From the NCBI RefSeq assembly GCF_003946915.1, contig NZ_RPOC01000002.1, positions 310,001-374,000 on the forward strand: 64,000 nt of DNA. The letters are read 5' to 3'. This document shows, piece after piece, positions 24,350-32,083 of the stretch. The notes under the pieces were generated by a model, which saw only the letters and a program-made list of their open reading frames with translations, ran no database searches and was not told the origin of the DNA. The stretch comes from Flavobacterium ustbae. Its GTDB lineage: Bacteria; Bacteroidota; Bacteroidia; Flavobacteriales; Flavobacteriaceae. The position numbers and the translations under genes were made by a program. Each line of letters begins with the position of its first letter. Positions within the stretch are counted from its first letter, which is position 1.

Positions 24350-24808
24350 TTACTTTATAGTTCTAACCGCTTCAGGAACCAGCATTTCATATTCGCCGCC
24401 ATGACGCAATACATCACGCACAATACTCGAACTAATAAATGAGGTACTTGCGGCTGTCAGCAAGAAAACGGTTTCTATTTTAGACAATTTTCTATTGGTA
24501 TGTGCAATGGCTTTTTCGAATTCGAAATCGGCTGGGTTGCGAAGGCCTCTTAAAATGAAATTAGCTTTTAATTTTTTTGCTAAATCAATTGTTAATCCTT
24601 CATAAGTGATAACCGAAACTTTTGGCTCGTCTTTGAAAGTTTCTTCGATGAAACGCTTTCTCTCTTCAAGAGAAAACATGTATTTTTTTTCAGCATTGAC
24701 ACCAATTGCAATTATAATTTCATCAAATAAAGGAATTCCTCTTTTGATAATATCTTCGTGTCCTAGAGTAATTGGGTCAAACGATCCTGGAAATATGGCT
24801 TTGCGCAT
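24350..24808 (-). CDS. coaD: Pantetheine-phosphate adenylyltransferase
   Basis: Fourth step of coenzyme A synthesis: 4-phosphopantetheine plus ATP to dephospho-CoA. 152 residues, normal length. Nucleotidyltransferase signature FPGSFDPITLGHEDI with the TxGH motif near 15-18; ILRGLRNPADFEFE and the C-terminal TAASTSFISSSIVRD block (ISSS-x-x-R) complete it. A tandem repeat array lies upstream, so its promoter is not obvious. Confidence 0.96.
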   Translation of the reverse strand: MRKAIFPGSFDPITLGHEDIIKRGIPLFDEIIIAIGVNAEKKYMFSLEERKRFIEETFKDEPKVSVITYEGLTIDLAKKLKANFILRGLRNPADFEFEKAIAHTNRKLSKIETVFLLTAASTSFISSSIVRDVLRHGGEYEMLVPEAVRTIK

Positions 24809-24814
24809 TTTTTT

Positions 24815-25085
24815 TGAGGTGCTAAGGTTCTGAGGTGCTAAGTTACTAAGATTTGTTTAAGGTTCTAAGCTTTGAAGTTGCTAAGCTACTAAGTTTTTTT
24901 CTTTTGACGGTTAATGCCACAAAGACACGAAGTTGCAAAGTTTTTTTATTTAAGGTTCTGAGATTCTGAATTGCTAAGCTACTAAGTTTTTTCTTTTGAC
25001 TGTTAATGCCACAAAGGCACGAAGTCGCAAAGTTTTTTATTTAAGATTCTGAGATTCTGAGTTGCCAAGCTGCTAAGTTTTTGTT
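24815..25085. repeat. Tandem CTAAG-type repeat, about 94-nt period
   Basis: CTAAGG words from 24815, then two tandem units of about 94 nt (24876-24969 and 24970-25060) and a third partial unit to 25082. Each unit reads TTGCTAAGCTACTAAG, T tract, CTTTTGACnGTTAATGCCACA, AAGnCACGAAGTnGCAAAG, T tract, and TTCTGAGATTCTGA. It fills the coaD-DUF421 gap. Confidence 0.8.
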
Positions 25086-25113
25086 TTTAAGATTGGAATT
25101 TGGAATTTAAAAT

Positions 25114-25806
25114 TTAAGTAATTCTCTTCGTATTTATAGATTCTACCCATTCTTCTTTCTGGCATACTTGGCAAGTTGCCGTACCTTTTTTTTGTTCTGT
25201 GGTGTTTCCACAGAAAGAACAAGAATAGGTGCCGTCTTTTGGAATAATTTTGCTTTTTGATTCAAACAATAATGGTAAAATAGGAAGGCCGTAACCAACT
25301 TCTTCATCTTTATAATAAAAGACACTTATTTCACCACTGGTTTCAATAAAAGCATGTTTTACTTGTCCCAAATGCTCAATCGATTTGACGCGGAGCTCGG
25401 CAAAAAACTCGTCTTGAGCCAATGCTTCTTTTCTGAAAGAAGACAATGAAAATTTCCCGTCATTAATCAGGCATTCGGTTTTTCCTTCTATGAATTCTTC
25501 AAATTTCTTGCTTTTTCCAGTCAGCCAGGTTACTACGCGATATAAAAGAATTATGACGGCAAAAACGATAATGGCAGGAACGATTCCGACATCTTCATAA
25601 AACATCGGATCACCGGCTGCAGAGCCAAGCGCTATGATAATTACAGTCTCAAAAATAGATAATTGCTTTACACCTCGTTTTCCAGCTAATTTTAGCGTTA
25701 GCAGCAAAATAATAAACATTACAGTAGAACGAAATACTACTTCAAAGAGGAATATTTCAGGAAGTTCATTAAATAGTACTCGGTTCCATTCGAAGATTTG
25801 TTTCAT
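25114..25806 (-). CDS. DUF421 (YetF-like) membrane protein with zinc ribbon
   Basis: 230 residues. Three membrane segments in the first 95 residues (about 22-40, 49-66, 74-91) are followed by the DUF421 domain with KTECLINDGKFSLSSFRKEALAQDEFFAELR near 110-140. An unusual tail after residue 190 has CSFC (196-199) and CQVC (212-215), a rubredoxin-like zinc ribbon. DUF421 proteins such as Bacillus YetF form membrane-bound dimers whose role is not well defined. Flanked by CTAAG repeats on both sides. Confidence 0.85.
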   Translation of the reverse strand: MKQIFEWNRVLFNELPEIFLFEVVFRSTVMFIILLLTLKLAGKRGVKQLSIFETVIIIALGSAAGDPMFYEDVGIVPAIIVFAVIILLYRVVTWLTGKSKKFEEFIEGKTECLINDGKFSLSSFRKEALAQDEFFAELRVKSIEHLGQVKHAFIETSGEISVFYYKDEEVGYGLPILPLLFESKSKIIPKDGTYSCSFCGNTTEQKKGTATCQVCQKEEWVESINTKRIT

Positions 25807-25807
25807 T

Positions 25808-25985
25808 TTTTGAAGTTGCTAAGGTTTTAAGTAACTAAGGTACTAAGTTTTGCTATTCGAAATTTATCGTAATTTCTATGTTGTGCAACAATGTTATCTG
25901 TAAATTATGAAAACCTTGATCGGCAGATTTAATTTAAAAAGGCGCCAAAACCTTAGAATCTTAGCGCCTTTGTGTCTTAGTAGCT
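25808..25985. repeat. Inverted pair of CTAAGG repeats
   Basis: GAAGTTGCTAAGG..ACTAAGGTACTAAG (25813-25850) and the reverse-orientation copy CCTTAGAATCTTAGCGCC..CTTAGTAGCTTTAAG (25949-25988). The second copy runs into the ddl stop. Centre is AT-rich with no gene. Confidence 0.65.
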
Positions 25986-26957
25986 TTAAGAAAGAGCTAA
26001 CTCAATCGCATTTGTGAATAATTCTTCTAATGAAATTCCAGCTGCTTTTGCTTGCTGTGGAATCAAGCTTTCGGTTGTTAAGCCTGGAATAGTGTTCATT
26101 TCGAGCATGTGCGGTTCGTCGTTTACGATAATGAATTCGCTTCTTGAGAAACCTTTCATTTTTAAAACCTCGTAAGCACGTTTCGCTGTTTCGCCTACTT
26201 TTTTAGTCATTTCATCAGAGATTCTCGCAGGAGTAATTTCTTGCGATTTCCCTTCGTATTTGGCTTCGTAATCGAAGAAATCATTGTCTGAAACGATTTC
26301 TGTAATTGGTAAAACGATAACTTCGCCTTTGTAGTTGATTACGCCAACAGAAACTTCTGTTCCGTCAAGGAAACTTTCAATGATGATTTCGTTGTCTTCT
26401 TTGTACGCCACTTCAATTGCAATTGGAAGTTCAGCTTCTGTTTTTACTTTAGAAATTCCGAAGCTTGAACCTGCTTTGTTTGGTTTTACGAAACAAGGCA
26501 ATCCCACTTTTTCAATGATTTCGGCTGTGTTTATTTTATCTCCTTTATTCAAATAATAGGAAATTGCCGTTTTGATTCCGTATGGTTTTAAAACCGATAA
26601 TAAATCTCTTTTGTTGAATGTAAGAGCCGATTGGTAATAATCGCATGAAGATTGTGGCAGACCGATTAACTCGAAATAAGCTTGCATTAAACCGTCTTCG
26701 CCTGGAGTTCCGTGAATGGCGTTGAAAACACAGTCGAAGGTGATTTTCTGACCGTTTACAGTTACTGAAAAATCATTTCTGTCGATTGGGAATTCAGTGT
26801 CGTTTTCGTCTACATAAACCCATTTTTCTTTAAAAATGTGAATACGAAATCCGTTGTATTTTGTTTTGTCAAGATATTGATAAACGACATTTCCGCTGAT
26901 TAATGAGATTTTGTATTCGCTGGAATAGCCGCCCATGATGATGGCAATATTTTTCAT
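25986..26957 (-). CDS. ddl: D-alanine--D-alanine ligase
   Basis: ATP-grasp ligase making D-Ala-D-Ala for peptidoglycan. 323 residues. IIMGGYSSEYKISLISG is the N-terminal glycine loop, HGTPGEDG lies in the second block, FVKPNKAGSSFGISKV is the ATP-binding loop, and the C-terminal LEMNTIPGLTTESLIP carries the metal-binding Glu/Asn. Start ATG gives the usual MKNIAIIMGG. It is divergent from the PASTA gene with a 308-bp gap holding a structured repeat. Confidence 0.95.
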   Translation of the reverse strand: MKNIAIIMGGYSSEYKISLISGNVVYQYLDKTKYNGFRIHIFKEKWVYVDENDTEFPIDRNDFSVTVNGQKITFDCVFNAIHGTPGEDGLMQAYFELIGLPQSSCDYYQSALTFNKRDLLSVLKPYGIKTAISYYLNKGDKINTAEIIEKVGLPCFVKPNKAGSSFGISKVKTEAELPIAIEVAYKEDNEIIIESFLDGTEVSVGVINYKGEVIVLPITEIVSDNDFFDYEAKYEGKSQEITPARISDEMTKKVGETAKRAYEVLKMKGFSRSEFIIVNDEPHMLEMNTIPGLTTESLIPQQAKAAGISLEELFTNAIELALS

Positions 26958-27042
26958 TTTATATTTTTAGTTTTTAATTGTTTCAAGTTTAATGTTTCAA
27001 GTTTCTGTACGAATTGTTAAAATTATTCGTTCTTATGAAACC

Positions 27043-27155
27043 GAGAGCCCTAGCCCTGATGGAAGCGGCATCTCCCGATTAACAAAAACTACGGCTAAAA
27101 AGTCTTGTTTTTCTAAATCGGGAATACAGTCGACAGCAGGAATAGCTCCTGTAAA
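27043..27155 (+). ncRNA. Structured repeat element (flavobacterial RNA-like), copy 2
   Basis: Begins ACCGAGAGCCCTAGCCCTG, ATGGAAGCGGCATC, then a variable stem (TCCCGATT..AATCGGGA, with further pairing of the AAAAAC/GTTTTT inside), then ACAGTCGACAGCAGGAATAGC. Conserved sequence at both ends with a variable hairpin between them is shared with the copy at 40259. It spans the ddl-PASTA divergent gap. A TAnnTTTG match (TATCTTTG, 27238-27245) further on may serve the PASTA gene. Confidence 0.55.
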
Positions 27156-27265
27156 TAAAAATCAAATTTTGAAATTCCAAATTCAAAGAGTTCTATGTTT
27201 AAAACAAAATTATCATTTTTTTTGAAACGAAATACTTTATCTTTGTCGCTATTAAAAATAAATTT

Positions 27266-27886
27266 ATGAGTTTACGTCAGTATTTAACAAGCCGAGTTTT
27301 TTTCTTGCAATTGCTTGCTGCCGCTGCTATTATTGCGGCTATTGGTTATTTATTTATGCATTGGTTGACTTTTACGACTGATCACGGACACGAAATCGCG
27401 GTTCCGAATTTGTCTAAATTGACCGAAGAACAAGTAGAGGAAAAATTGGATGAACTAGATTTAGATTATGTTCTATTGGATAGTGTTGATTACAGAAGTG
27501 AATATCCGAAATATAGTGTTGTAGAGCAAGATCCGCTACCGGGAACGAAGGTAAAAGTGGGTAGAAAAATTTATATCAAGATTAATGCTTCTGGTTTTTC
27601 TTCTGTGAAAATTCCAGATTTGATCGAAAAAACATATCGTGAGGCTGTGCCAACTTTAAAAGCTTTAGGACTTGAGCCAGGAACGATTACCTATATTCCA
27701 AATCTTGGAAAAGATATGGTTTTGGAAATGCGTTTGAAAGGCAGAAACTTAAAGGTAGGAGATCGTGTGCTTAAAGCTTCTAAAATTGATTTAGTTTTAG
27801 GAGACGGAAAAGCAAGTTATGTAGATGAAAGTCAGGCAACAGATAGTACTGCAGTGCCTGCAGAAACTCCAAGTGATGAACAATAA
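27266..27886 (+). CDS. PASTA-domain membrane protein
   Basis: 206 residues: short cytoplasmic start, one membrane segment (about 12-32), then two PASTA repeats outside (about 40-105 with VPNLSKLTEEQVEEKLDEL and VVEQDPLPGTKVKVGRKI; 112-178 with IPDLIEKTYREAVPTLKALG), and an acidic tail. PASTA domains bind peptidoglycan fragments. There is no kinase domain, so this is not a PknB homologue. Its stop overlaps the rluD start by 11 bp, and the divergent ddl gene supports a cell-wall setting. Confidence 0.88.
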   Translation: MSLRQYLTSRVFFLQLLAAAAIIAAIGYLFMHWLTFTTDHGHEIAVPNLSKLTEEQVEEKLDELDLDYVLLDSVDYRSEYPKYSVVEQDPLPGTKVKVGRKIYIKINASGFSSVKIPDLIEKTYREAVPTLKALGLEPGTITYIPNLGKDMVLEMRLKGRNLKVGDRVLKASKIDLVLGDGKASYVDESQATDSTAVPAETPSDEQ

Positions 27887-28919
27887 TATTGAAGAAAATT
27901 TAGATCTGGAAGACGAATTATTTGAACACTACAGATTTGAAGTCCCTAAAGGTCAGGCGTTTTTACGTATTGACAAATATTTAATGTATTTGATTCCGAA
28001 TGCCACGCGAAATAAAATCCAGAACGCGGCAACTAATGGAAACATTTTTGTGAATGATATTCCAGTAAAATCAAATTATAAAGTTAAGCCTTTTGATGTG
28101 ATAACGGTTATGTTGTCGCATCCTCCGTTTGAAAATCATATTCTTCCTGAAGATATTCCGTTGAATATTGTTTATGAAGATGATGCGCTTTTATTGATTA
28201 ATAAAGAGCCAGGAATGGTGGTGCATCCAGGTCACGGAAATTATACCGGAACTTTGGTAAATGCTTTGGCACATCATTTTGATAATCTGCCAATGAATAG
28301 CAGCGAACGTCCAGGTTTGGTTCACAGAATTGATAAAGACACTTCTGGTCTTTTGGTTGTGGCTAAAACGGAAGCAGCAATGACGCATTTGGCGAAACAG
28401 TTTGAAGCTAAAACTACTGAACGTGAATATATTGCTTTGGTTTGGGGAAATGTTACAGCTGATTCAGGAACAATTGAAGGAAACCTAGCAAGACATTTAA
28501 AAGATCGCATGCAAATGGCCGTTTTTGCTGATCCAGAAATAGGAAAACCTGCCATTACACATTATAAAGTTTTGGAGCGTTTTGGTTATGTAACTCTTAT
28601 TTCTTGTAAACTGGAAACAGGAAGAACGCACCAAATTCGTGCACACATGAAACATATTGGTCATCCGTTATTTAATGACGAACGTTACGGAGGTCATTTG
28701 ATTTTGAAAGGAACGACTTTTACAAAATACAAGCAGTTTATAGAAAATTGTTTTAAAGCTTTGCCTCGTCAGGCGCTTCATGCTAAAACGCTTGGTTTTG
28801 TTCATCCGAATACGGGAGAATTGATGCGTTTTGATACGGAATTGCCAGATGATTTTAAAGAATGTATTGAGAAATGGCGCAATTATGTGAAAACGCATAA
28901 TACGGATGAGGAGGAATAA
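27876..28919 (+). CDS. rluD: RluA-family 23S rRNA pseudouridine synthase
   Basis: Pseudouridine synthase of the RluA/RluD class. 347 residues from the ATG at 27876, which overlaps the PASTA stop; an upstream in-frame GTG-like extension would lie inside that gene. An N-terminal S4 RNA-binding domain (about 25-85, LRIDKYLMYLIPNATRNKIQ) precedes the catalytic domain with HRIDKDTSGLLVVAKT, whose Asp is the nucleophile, then GRTHQIRAHM. Length and S4 domain fit RluD (E. coli 23S 1911/1915/1917), though RluC-type targets cannot be excluded. Confidence 0.9.
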   Translation: MNNNIEENLDLEDELFEHYRFEVPKGQAFLRIDKYLMYLIPNATRNKIQNAATNGNIFVNDIPVKSNYKVKPFDVITVMLSHPPFENHILPEDIPLNIVYEDDALLLINKEPGMVVHPGHGNYTGTLVNALAHHFDNLPMNSSERPGLVHRIDKDTSGLLVVAKTEAAMTHLAKQFEAKTTEREYIALVWGNVTADSGTIEGNLARHLKDRMQMAVFADPEIGKPAITHYKVLERFGYVTLISCKLETGRTHQIRAHMKHIGHPLFNDERYGGHLILKGTTFTKYKQFIENCFKALPRQALHAKTLGFVHPNTGELMRFDTELPDDFKECIEKWRNYVKTHNTDEEE

Positions 28920-28954
28920 TAATTAGATAATTATGTCTAACCTTATAAATAAAT

Positions 28955-28986
28955 AAACAAAAAGCTCCTTGGGGAGCTTTTTGTTT
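28955..28986 (+). terminator. Intrinsic terminator after rluD
   Basis: ACAAAAAGCTCC, loop TTG, GGGAGCTTTTTGT, 36 bp after the stop; strong stem and T tract. Confidence 0.9.
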
Positions 28987-29016
28987 ATAATGTAATTTTA
29001 TTCGTTCCAATATTCT

Positions 29017-29089
29017 GTAGAGGCGCACTGTTGTGCGTCTAACGTATTGCGGATATTCGTTGCGGAGACGCACTCCAGTGCACCTCTAC
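29017..29089. repeat. 73-bp hairpin repeat, copy A
   Basis: Arms GTAGAGGCGCACTGTTGTGC..TCT (29017-29040) and the complementary AGACGCACTCCAGTGCACCTCTAC (29066-29089; given in words GTAGAGG, GCACT, GTGCGTCT). The 25-nt centre is AACGTATTGCGGATATTCGT plus TGCGG. A copy of equal length lies at 29770-29842. Confidence 0.8.
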
Positions 29090-29133
29090 GGATATGCCTT
29101 GTGTTTCTTTATAAAGCAGAATTGTTTAATTTT

Positions 29134-29745
29134 TTATATAGACTTGATTTTCAAATCGGTTATTTTGACTTCTCCGTTGGTTATGAAACCTAATTTTCCT
29201 TTTTGGTTTAGATTGCTTTTTTCCAGAGAACATTCTAGAGAGGTTTTATCGTCTACAGAAAAGTGTAATTGATTATTTAACACTTTGATTTTTACCGAAT
29301 ACCATTTGTTATTTTCTAGTTGCATTGGTTTTCTAAACAACGTTTTTCCACCTCTTTTTCCGTACGAATCGTCTTTTTTATCATAAACTCCGTCGCCAAT
29401 TACAATGTTTTGGTCGATTTGATATAGGTAGGTTCTTATGTATTTTCCTTTATCCAAATGGAGCATTATTTCAAATAAAGATTCGTTGGTCATATTAACT
29501 TTCAAATCTATTTCATAATTCTCTGGAAGCTGTTTTTTGGATATCAAAACTCCCCAAGGCGAAAGAGAACCTTTTCCTGTAAGGGTGTCATTTTTTAAAA
29601 TCCATTCTTTAGAATTAATTGTCCAATCTGATTTTAATTCTTTTGAATGCTGTAAAATATATTCTTTTTTAGAAGTGGATATCGTGCTTGAACACGAACT
29701 TAAAAACAGTAAAAAAATAAATGGAATGCTTATTTGCTTTATCAT
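29134..29745 (-). CDS. Lipoprotein with concanavalin-like fold, unknown role
   Basis: 203 residues from the ATG at 29745, which begins the lipoprotein signal MIKQISIPFIFLLFLSSC. The longer frame reads through the hairpin repeat B and is not credible. The mature part resembles the DUF1080/3-keto-disaccharide hydrolase-type jelly roll: WTINSKEWILKNDTLTGKGS, then LPENYEIDLKVNMTNES, WYSVKIKVLNNQLHFSVDD, and GKLGFITNGEVKITDLKI. No catalytic residues can be named. Bracketed by the two 73-bp hairpin repeats in the same orientation, which could have carried it as a unit. Confidence 0.7.
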   Translation of the reverse strand: MIKQISIPFIFLLFLSSCSSTISTSKKEYILQHSKELKSDWTINSKEWILKNDTLTGKGSLSPWGVLISKKQLPENYEIDLKVNMTNESLFEIMLHLDKGKYIRTYLYQIDQNIVIGDGVYDKKDDSYGKRGGKTLFRKPMQLENNKWYSVKIKVLNNQLHFSVDDKTSLECSLEKSNLNQKGKLGFITNGEVKITDLKIKSI

Positions 29746-29769
29746 AATTTGGTATGGTTCCGGTATTCT

Positions 29770-29842
29770 GTAGAGGTGCATTGCTGTACTTCTAATGTAT
29801 TGTGGATATTGGTTGCGGAGACGCACTGCAGTGCGCCTCTAC
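29770..29842. repeat. 73-bp hairpin repeat, copy B
   Basis: Same length, orientation and layout as copy A (GTAGAGGTGCATT..TACTTCT, centre AATGTATTGTGGATATTGGT plus TGCGG, right arm AGACGCACTGCAGTGCGCCT plus CTAC). The left arm has diverged more than the right. It ends 20 bp before the ABC gene stop. Confidence 0.8.
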
Positions 29843-29861
29843 AAATGTGCTTAACTTATTT

Positions 29862-31094
29862 TTAATTCAATTCTGAATGGTACTTTATTTTTCCGATAGA
29901 ACCCGTTTCTGAAGGTAAAAGTTCGAAAACAGAAGTAGGAGCGAGGCCCTGTTCTATTCTGTGAGAAACATAAATTATGCTGACGTTTGTTTCTTGTTTA
30001 ATGGTATTAATCAATTGAATTACCAAATCTACATTTTCGTCATCTAAACCTTCAACTGGCTCATCTAGAATTAATAATGGCGGATGTTTTAAAACCGCAC
30101 GAACAATTAAGGCTACGCGTTGCTGTCCGATAGAAAGGTCTATAAAGCGTTTTTTACGCAGATGTGTCATTTCGATCACTTCTAACCATTGGTTTACAAG
30201 ATTTTTTTGGTGTGTTGTTGGCTCAGTATACAATCCGATTGAGTCGAAGAAACCTGATAGAATCATTTGTTCCAAAGTGTGACCTTTTTGAAATAAATCG
30301 GTCATAGAAGTCGTAAAGATTCCGATTTGCTTTTTGATTTCCCAAACGCTTTCTCCAGTTCCCTTTTTTCTTCCAAACAAAAATAAATCTTGTCCAAAAC
30401 CTTTAGGATTATCTCCAGTAATTAAAGAAAGAATAGTACTTTTTCCGGAACCATTTGGACCAATTAGCTGCCAGAATTCTCCCTGTTTGATGGTCCATGA
30501 AATGTTGTTCAGAATTTTTCTCTCTTCGTAACTTACCGAAACATTTTCGAGTTTTATTAATGTATCTTCTTTAAAAGAATGCGGTTCTAAAGGCTTTGGA
30601 ATCGAAGCGGTGTTTAAGGTTTTGAAATGATTTTCGATTTTTGAAATCGGATGCAATTCAAACGTATTGTCTGTAATCTGTGCTTTATTTGGAACAAATT
30701 CTAAAACGTCTACAACGCGATTTAAAAGCTGGATAATGGCAATATCTTTCGTTAAGTCTTTTAATGAATCGGCTAAAATTACTCTTGAAGCCTGATCTAA
30801 ATGATCGAACGGATTATCAAAAATGATAAAATCGGGTTTTTGACTGATGCAGTATTTTAGAAATTCTTTTTTACGTTCTCCAGAAGAAAAAGTTCGTAAT
30901 TGTCTGTTTGAAGTTTCAACGCTATCGTATTGAAATTCTTTTTCGATAAATTTCTCTATGGAAATATCAGAGAAAAGAATTCCTTTTTGATTGTTAAAAA
31001 CGGCTAATTCTCCTTTGGCTTCTCCGTTTAATATATTGTCTATAAAAGCTTTTTTATTTACCTGATTTGATAAGAGTATATCCCAGTGTTGCAT
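29862..31094 (-). CDS. Duplicated ABC ATPase with degenerate first half (ModF-like)
   Basis: 410 residues, two ATP-binding cassettes and no membrane segment. The N-terminal cassette lacks a Walker A loop but keeps a signature-like FSSGERKK and a Walker B-like FIIFDNPFDHLD in which the catalytic Glu is replaced by Asn. The second cassette is complete: LIGPNGSGKST, LSIGQQRVALIVRA, and LILDEPVEGLD. Layout matches the ModF/PhrA group, named for molybdate genes, but no molybdate transporter is present. Such double-ATPase proteins may not transport anything. Gene follows sulfurtransferase on the same strand after 131 bp. Confidence 0.82.
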   Translation of the reverse strand: MQHWDILLSNQVNKKAFIDNILNGEAKGELAVFNNQKGILFSDISIEKFIEKEFQYDSVETSNRQLRTFSSGERKKEFLKYCISQKPDFIIFDNPFDHLDQASRVILADSLKDLTKDIAIIQLLNRVVDVLEFVPNKAQITDNTFELHPISKIENHFKTLNTASIPKPLEPHSFKEDTLIKLENVSVSYEERKILNNISWTIKQGEFWQLIGPNGSGKSTILSLITGDNPKGFGQDLFLFGRKKGTGESVWEIKKQIGIFTTSMTDLFQKGHTLEQMILSGFFDSIGLYTEPTTHQKNLVNQWLEVIEMTHLRKKRFIDLSIGQQRVALIVRAVLKHPPLLILDEPVEGLDDENVDLVIQLINTIKQETNVSIIYVSHRIEQGLAPTSVFELLPSETGSIGKIKYHSELN

Positions 31095-31124
31095 TTTTTT
31101 TATTTATGTTGACTTTAAGTTTAA

Positions 31125-31237
31125 TTAAAAATTGAGAATTAAAAATTAAAAAGACTTTGTCTGCATTATATTTTTTGCCAGATCAAAAGCAATAAAGATT
31201 GGAAATAATTTTTAATTCGCAATTCTCAATTTTTAAT
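31125..31237. repeat. AT-rich inverted repeat
   Basis: TTAAAAATTGAGAATTAAAA..ATTAAAAA (31125-31152) pairs with AATTTTT..AATTCTCAATTTTTAA (31209-31237) with a small internal loop. The right arm includes the sulfurtransferase stop. Possible terminator or another dispersed pair. Confidence 0.55.
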
Positions 31238-32080
31238 TTTTTTCACTGCCATTTCGCGGTCATTTCTAGACCATTCGCTCCACGAACCTACATATAATTT
31301 CGGAATCGGAAGTCCGGCGTAATCCATTGCTAACAAGGTATGACAAGCTGTAACGCCCGAACCGCAATGAACAATTGTATTTTCTGATTTTATATCTCCA
31401 ATTACGGCTTTGAATTTTTCAGCCAATTCATCTGTCGATTTAAATAATCCGTTTTCGTCTAAATTTTCAGTAAGCGGAACGTTGACGGCACCAGGAATGT
31501 GCCCAGCGATTAAATCCAGCGGTTCTGTCAAGCCATCAAATCTGTTTTTATCACGAACATCAATCACGATACTTTCATCGCTTTTACGGGCTTTTTCGAC
31601 TTCTTCTATATCGGCTATAGCTAATTTCCATTCCTGCGAAGGATAAACTGCTTTTTCAAAAGTTTCAATTCCAGAGTTTGTTGGAAAATTAGCTTGAATT
31701 GCAAATTGATAACCACCGTTTAAAACCTGAATTTTTTCATGTCCAATGGCGCGCATCATCCACCAGAATCGCGCGGCGAAATTTGATCCGTTTTTATCAT
31801 CATAAACGACAACATGGTCTGAAGGTGAAATTCCTAAAGCAGAAAGCGTGTTTGAAAATTCTTCAGAAGAAGGCAAAGGGTGTCTTCCGCCATTTGCAGG
31901 ATTTTCTGGATTTTTGGCTAAATCACGATTTAAGTTAACAAAACGAGCATCTTTTAAATGTTCTTTTTGATAGTTTTGAAAAGCATTTGCGCCAGCTCGA
32001 GCATCAATTAATATAATTTTTGAAGACGTATTTAATTCAATTAATTCTTGAACACTAATTAAGGGAGAAATTGTAGACAT
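31226..32080 (-). CDS. Sulfurtransferase, 3-mercaptopyruvate type
   Basis: Two-domain rhodanese, 284 residues. The N-terminal inactive domain (about 5-145) has LIDARAGANAFQNYQKEHLKDA, and the catalytic C-terminal domain (about 160-280) has HCGSGVTACH with Cys near residue 239. The CGSGVTA loop is the 3-mercaptopyruvate sulfurtransferase type rather than the CRKGVT loop of thiosulfate rhodanese. Cytoplasmic. Start is 3 bp after the ThuA stop, so the two are probably cotranscribed. Confidence 0.93.
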   Translation of the reverse strand: MSTISPLISVQELIELNTSSKIILIDARAGANAFQNYQKEHLKDARFVNLNRDLAKNPENPANGGRHPLPSSEEFSNTLSALGISPSDHVVVYDDKNGSNFAARFWWMMRAIGHEKIQVLNGGYQFAIQANFPTNSGIETFEKAVYPSQEWKLAIADIEEVEKARKSDESIVIDVRDKNRFDGLTEPLDLIAGHIPGAVNVPLTENLDENGLFKSTDELAEKFKAVIGDIKSENTIVHCGSGVTACHTLLAMDYAGLPIPKLYVGSWSEWSRNDREMAVKKIKN

Positions 32081-32083
32081 TTT

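Noticed and set aside
24815..25085. Possible CRISPR array
   Set aside because: Units are near-identical over their full 94-nt length with no unique spacers, and no cas gene is present. It is a tandem intergenic repeat.
26992..27225. 77-codon ORF in the ddl-PASTA gap
   Set aside because: Its codons run through the structured repeat element; composition is not protein-like and the frame is by chance.
28855..29073. 72-codon ORF and its look-alike at 29746-29826 that begin MRLRN
   Set aside because: The shared peptide comes from translating the 73-bp hairpin repeat, not from homologous proteins.
29862..31094. Molybdate transporter component
   Set aside because: Although ModF-like in layout, no ModA, ModB or ModC gene is present near it.
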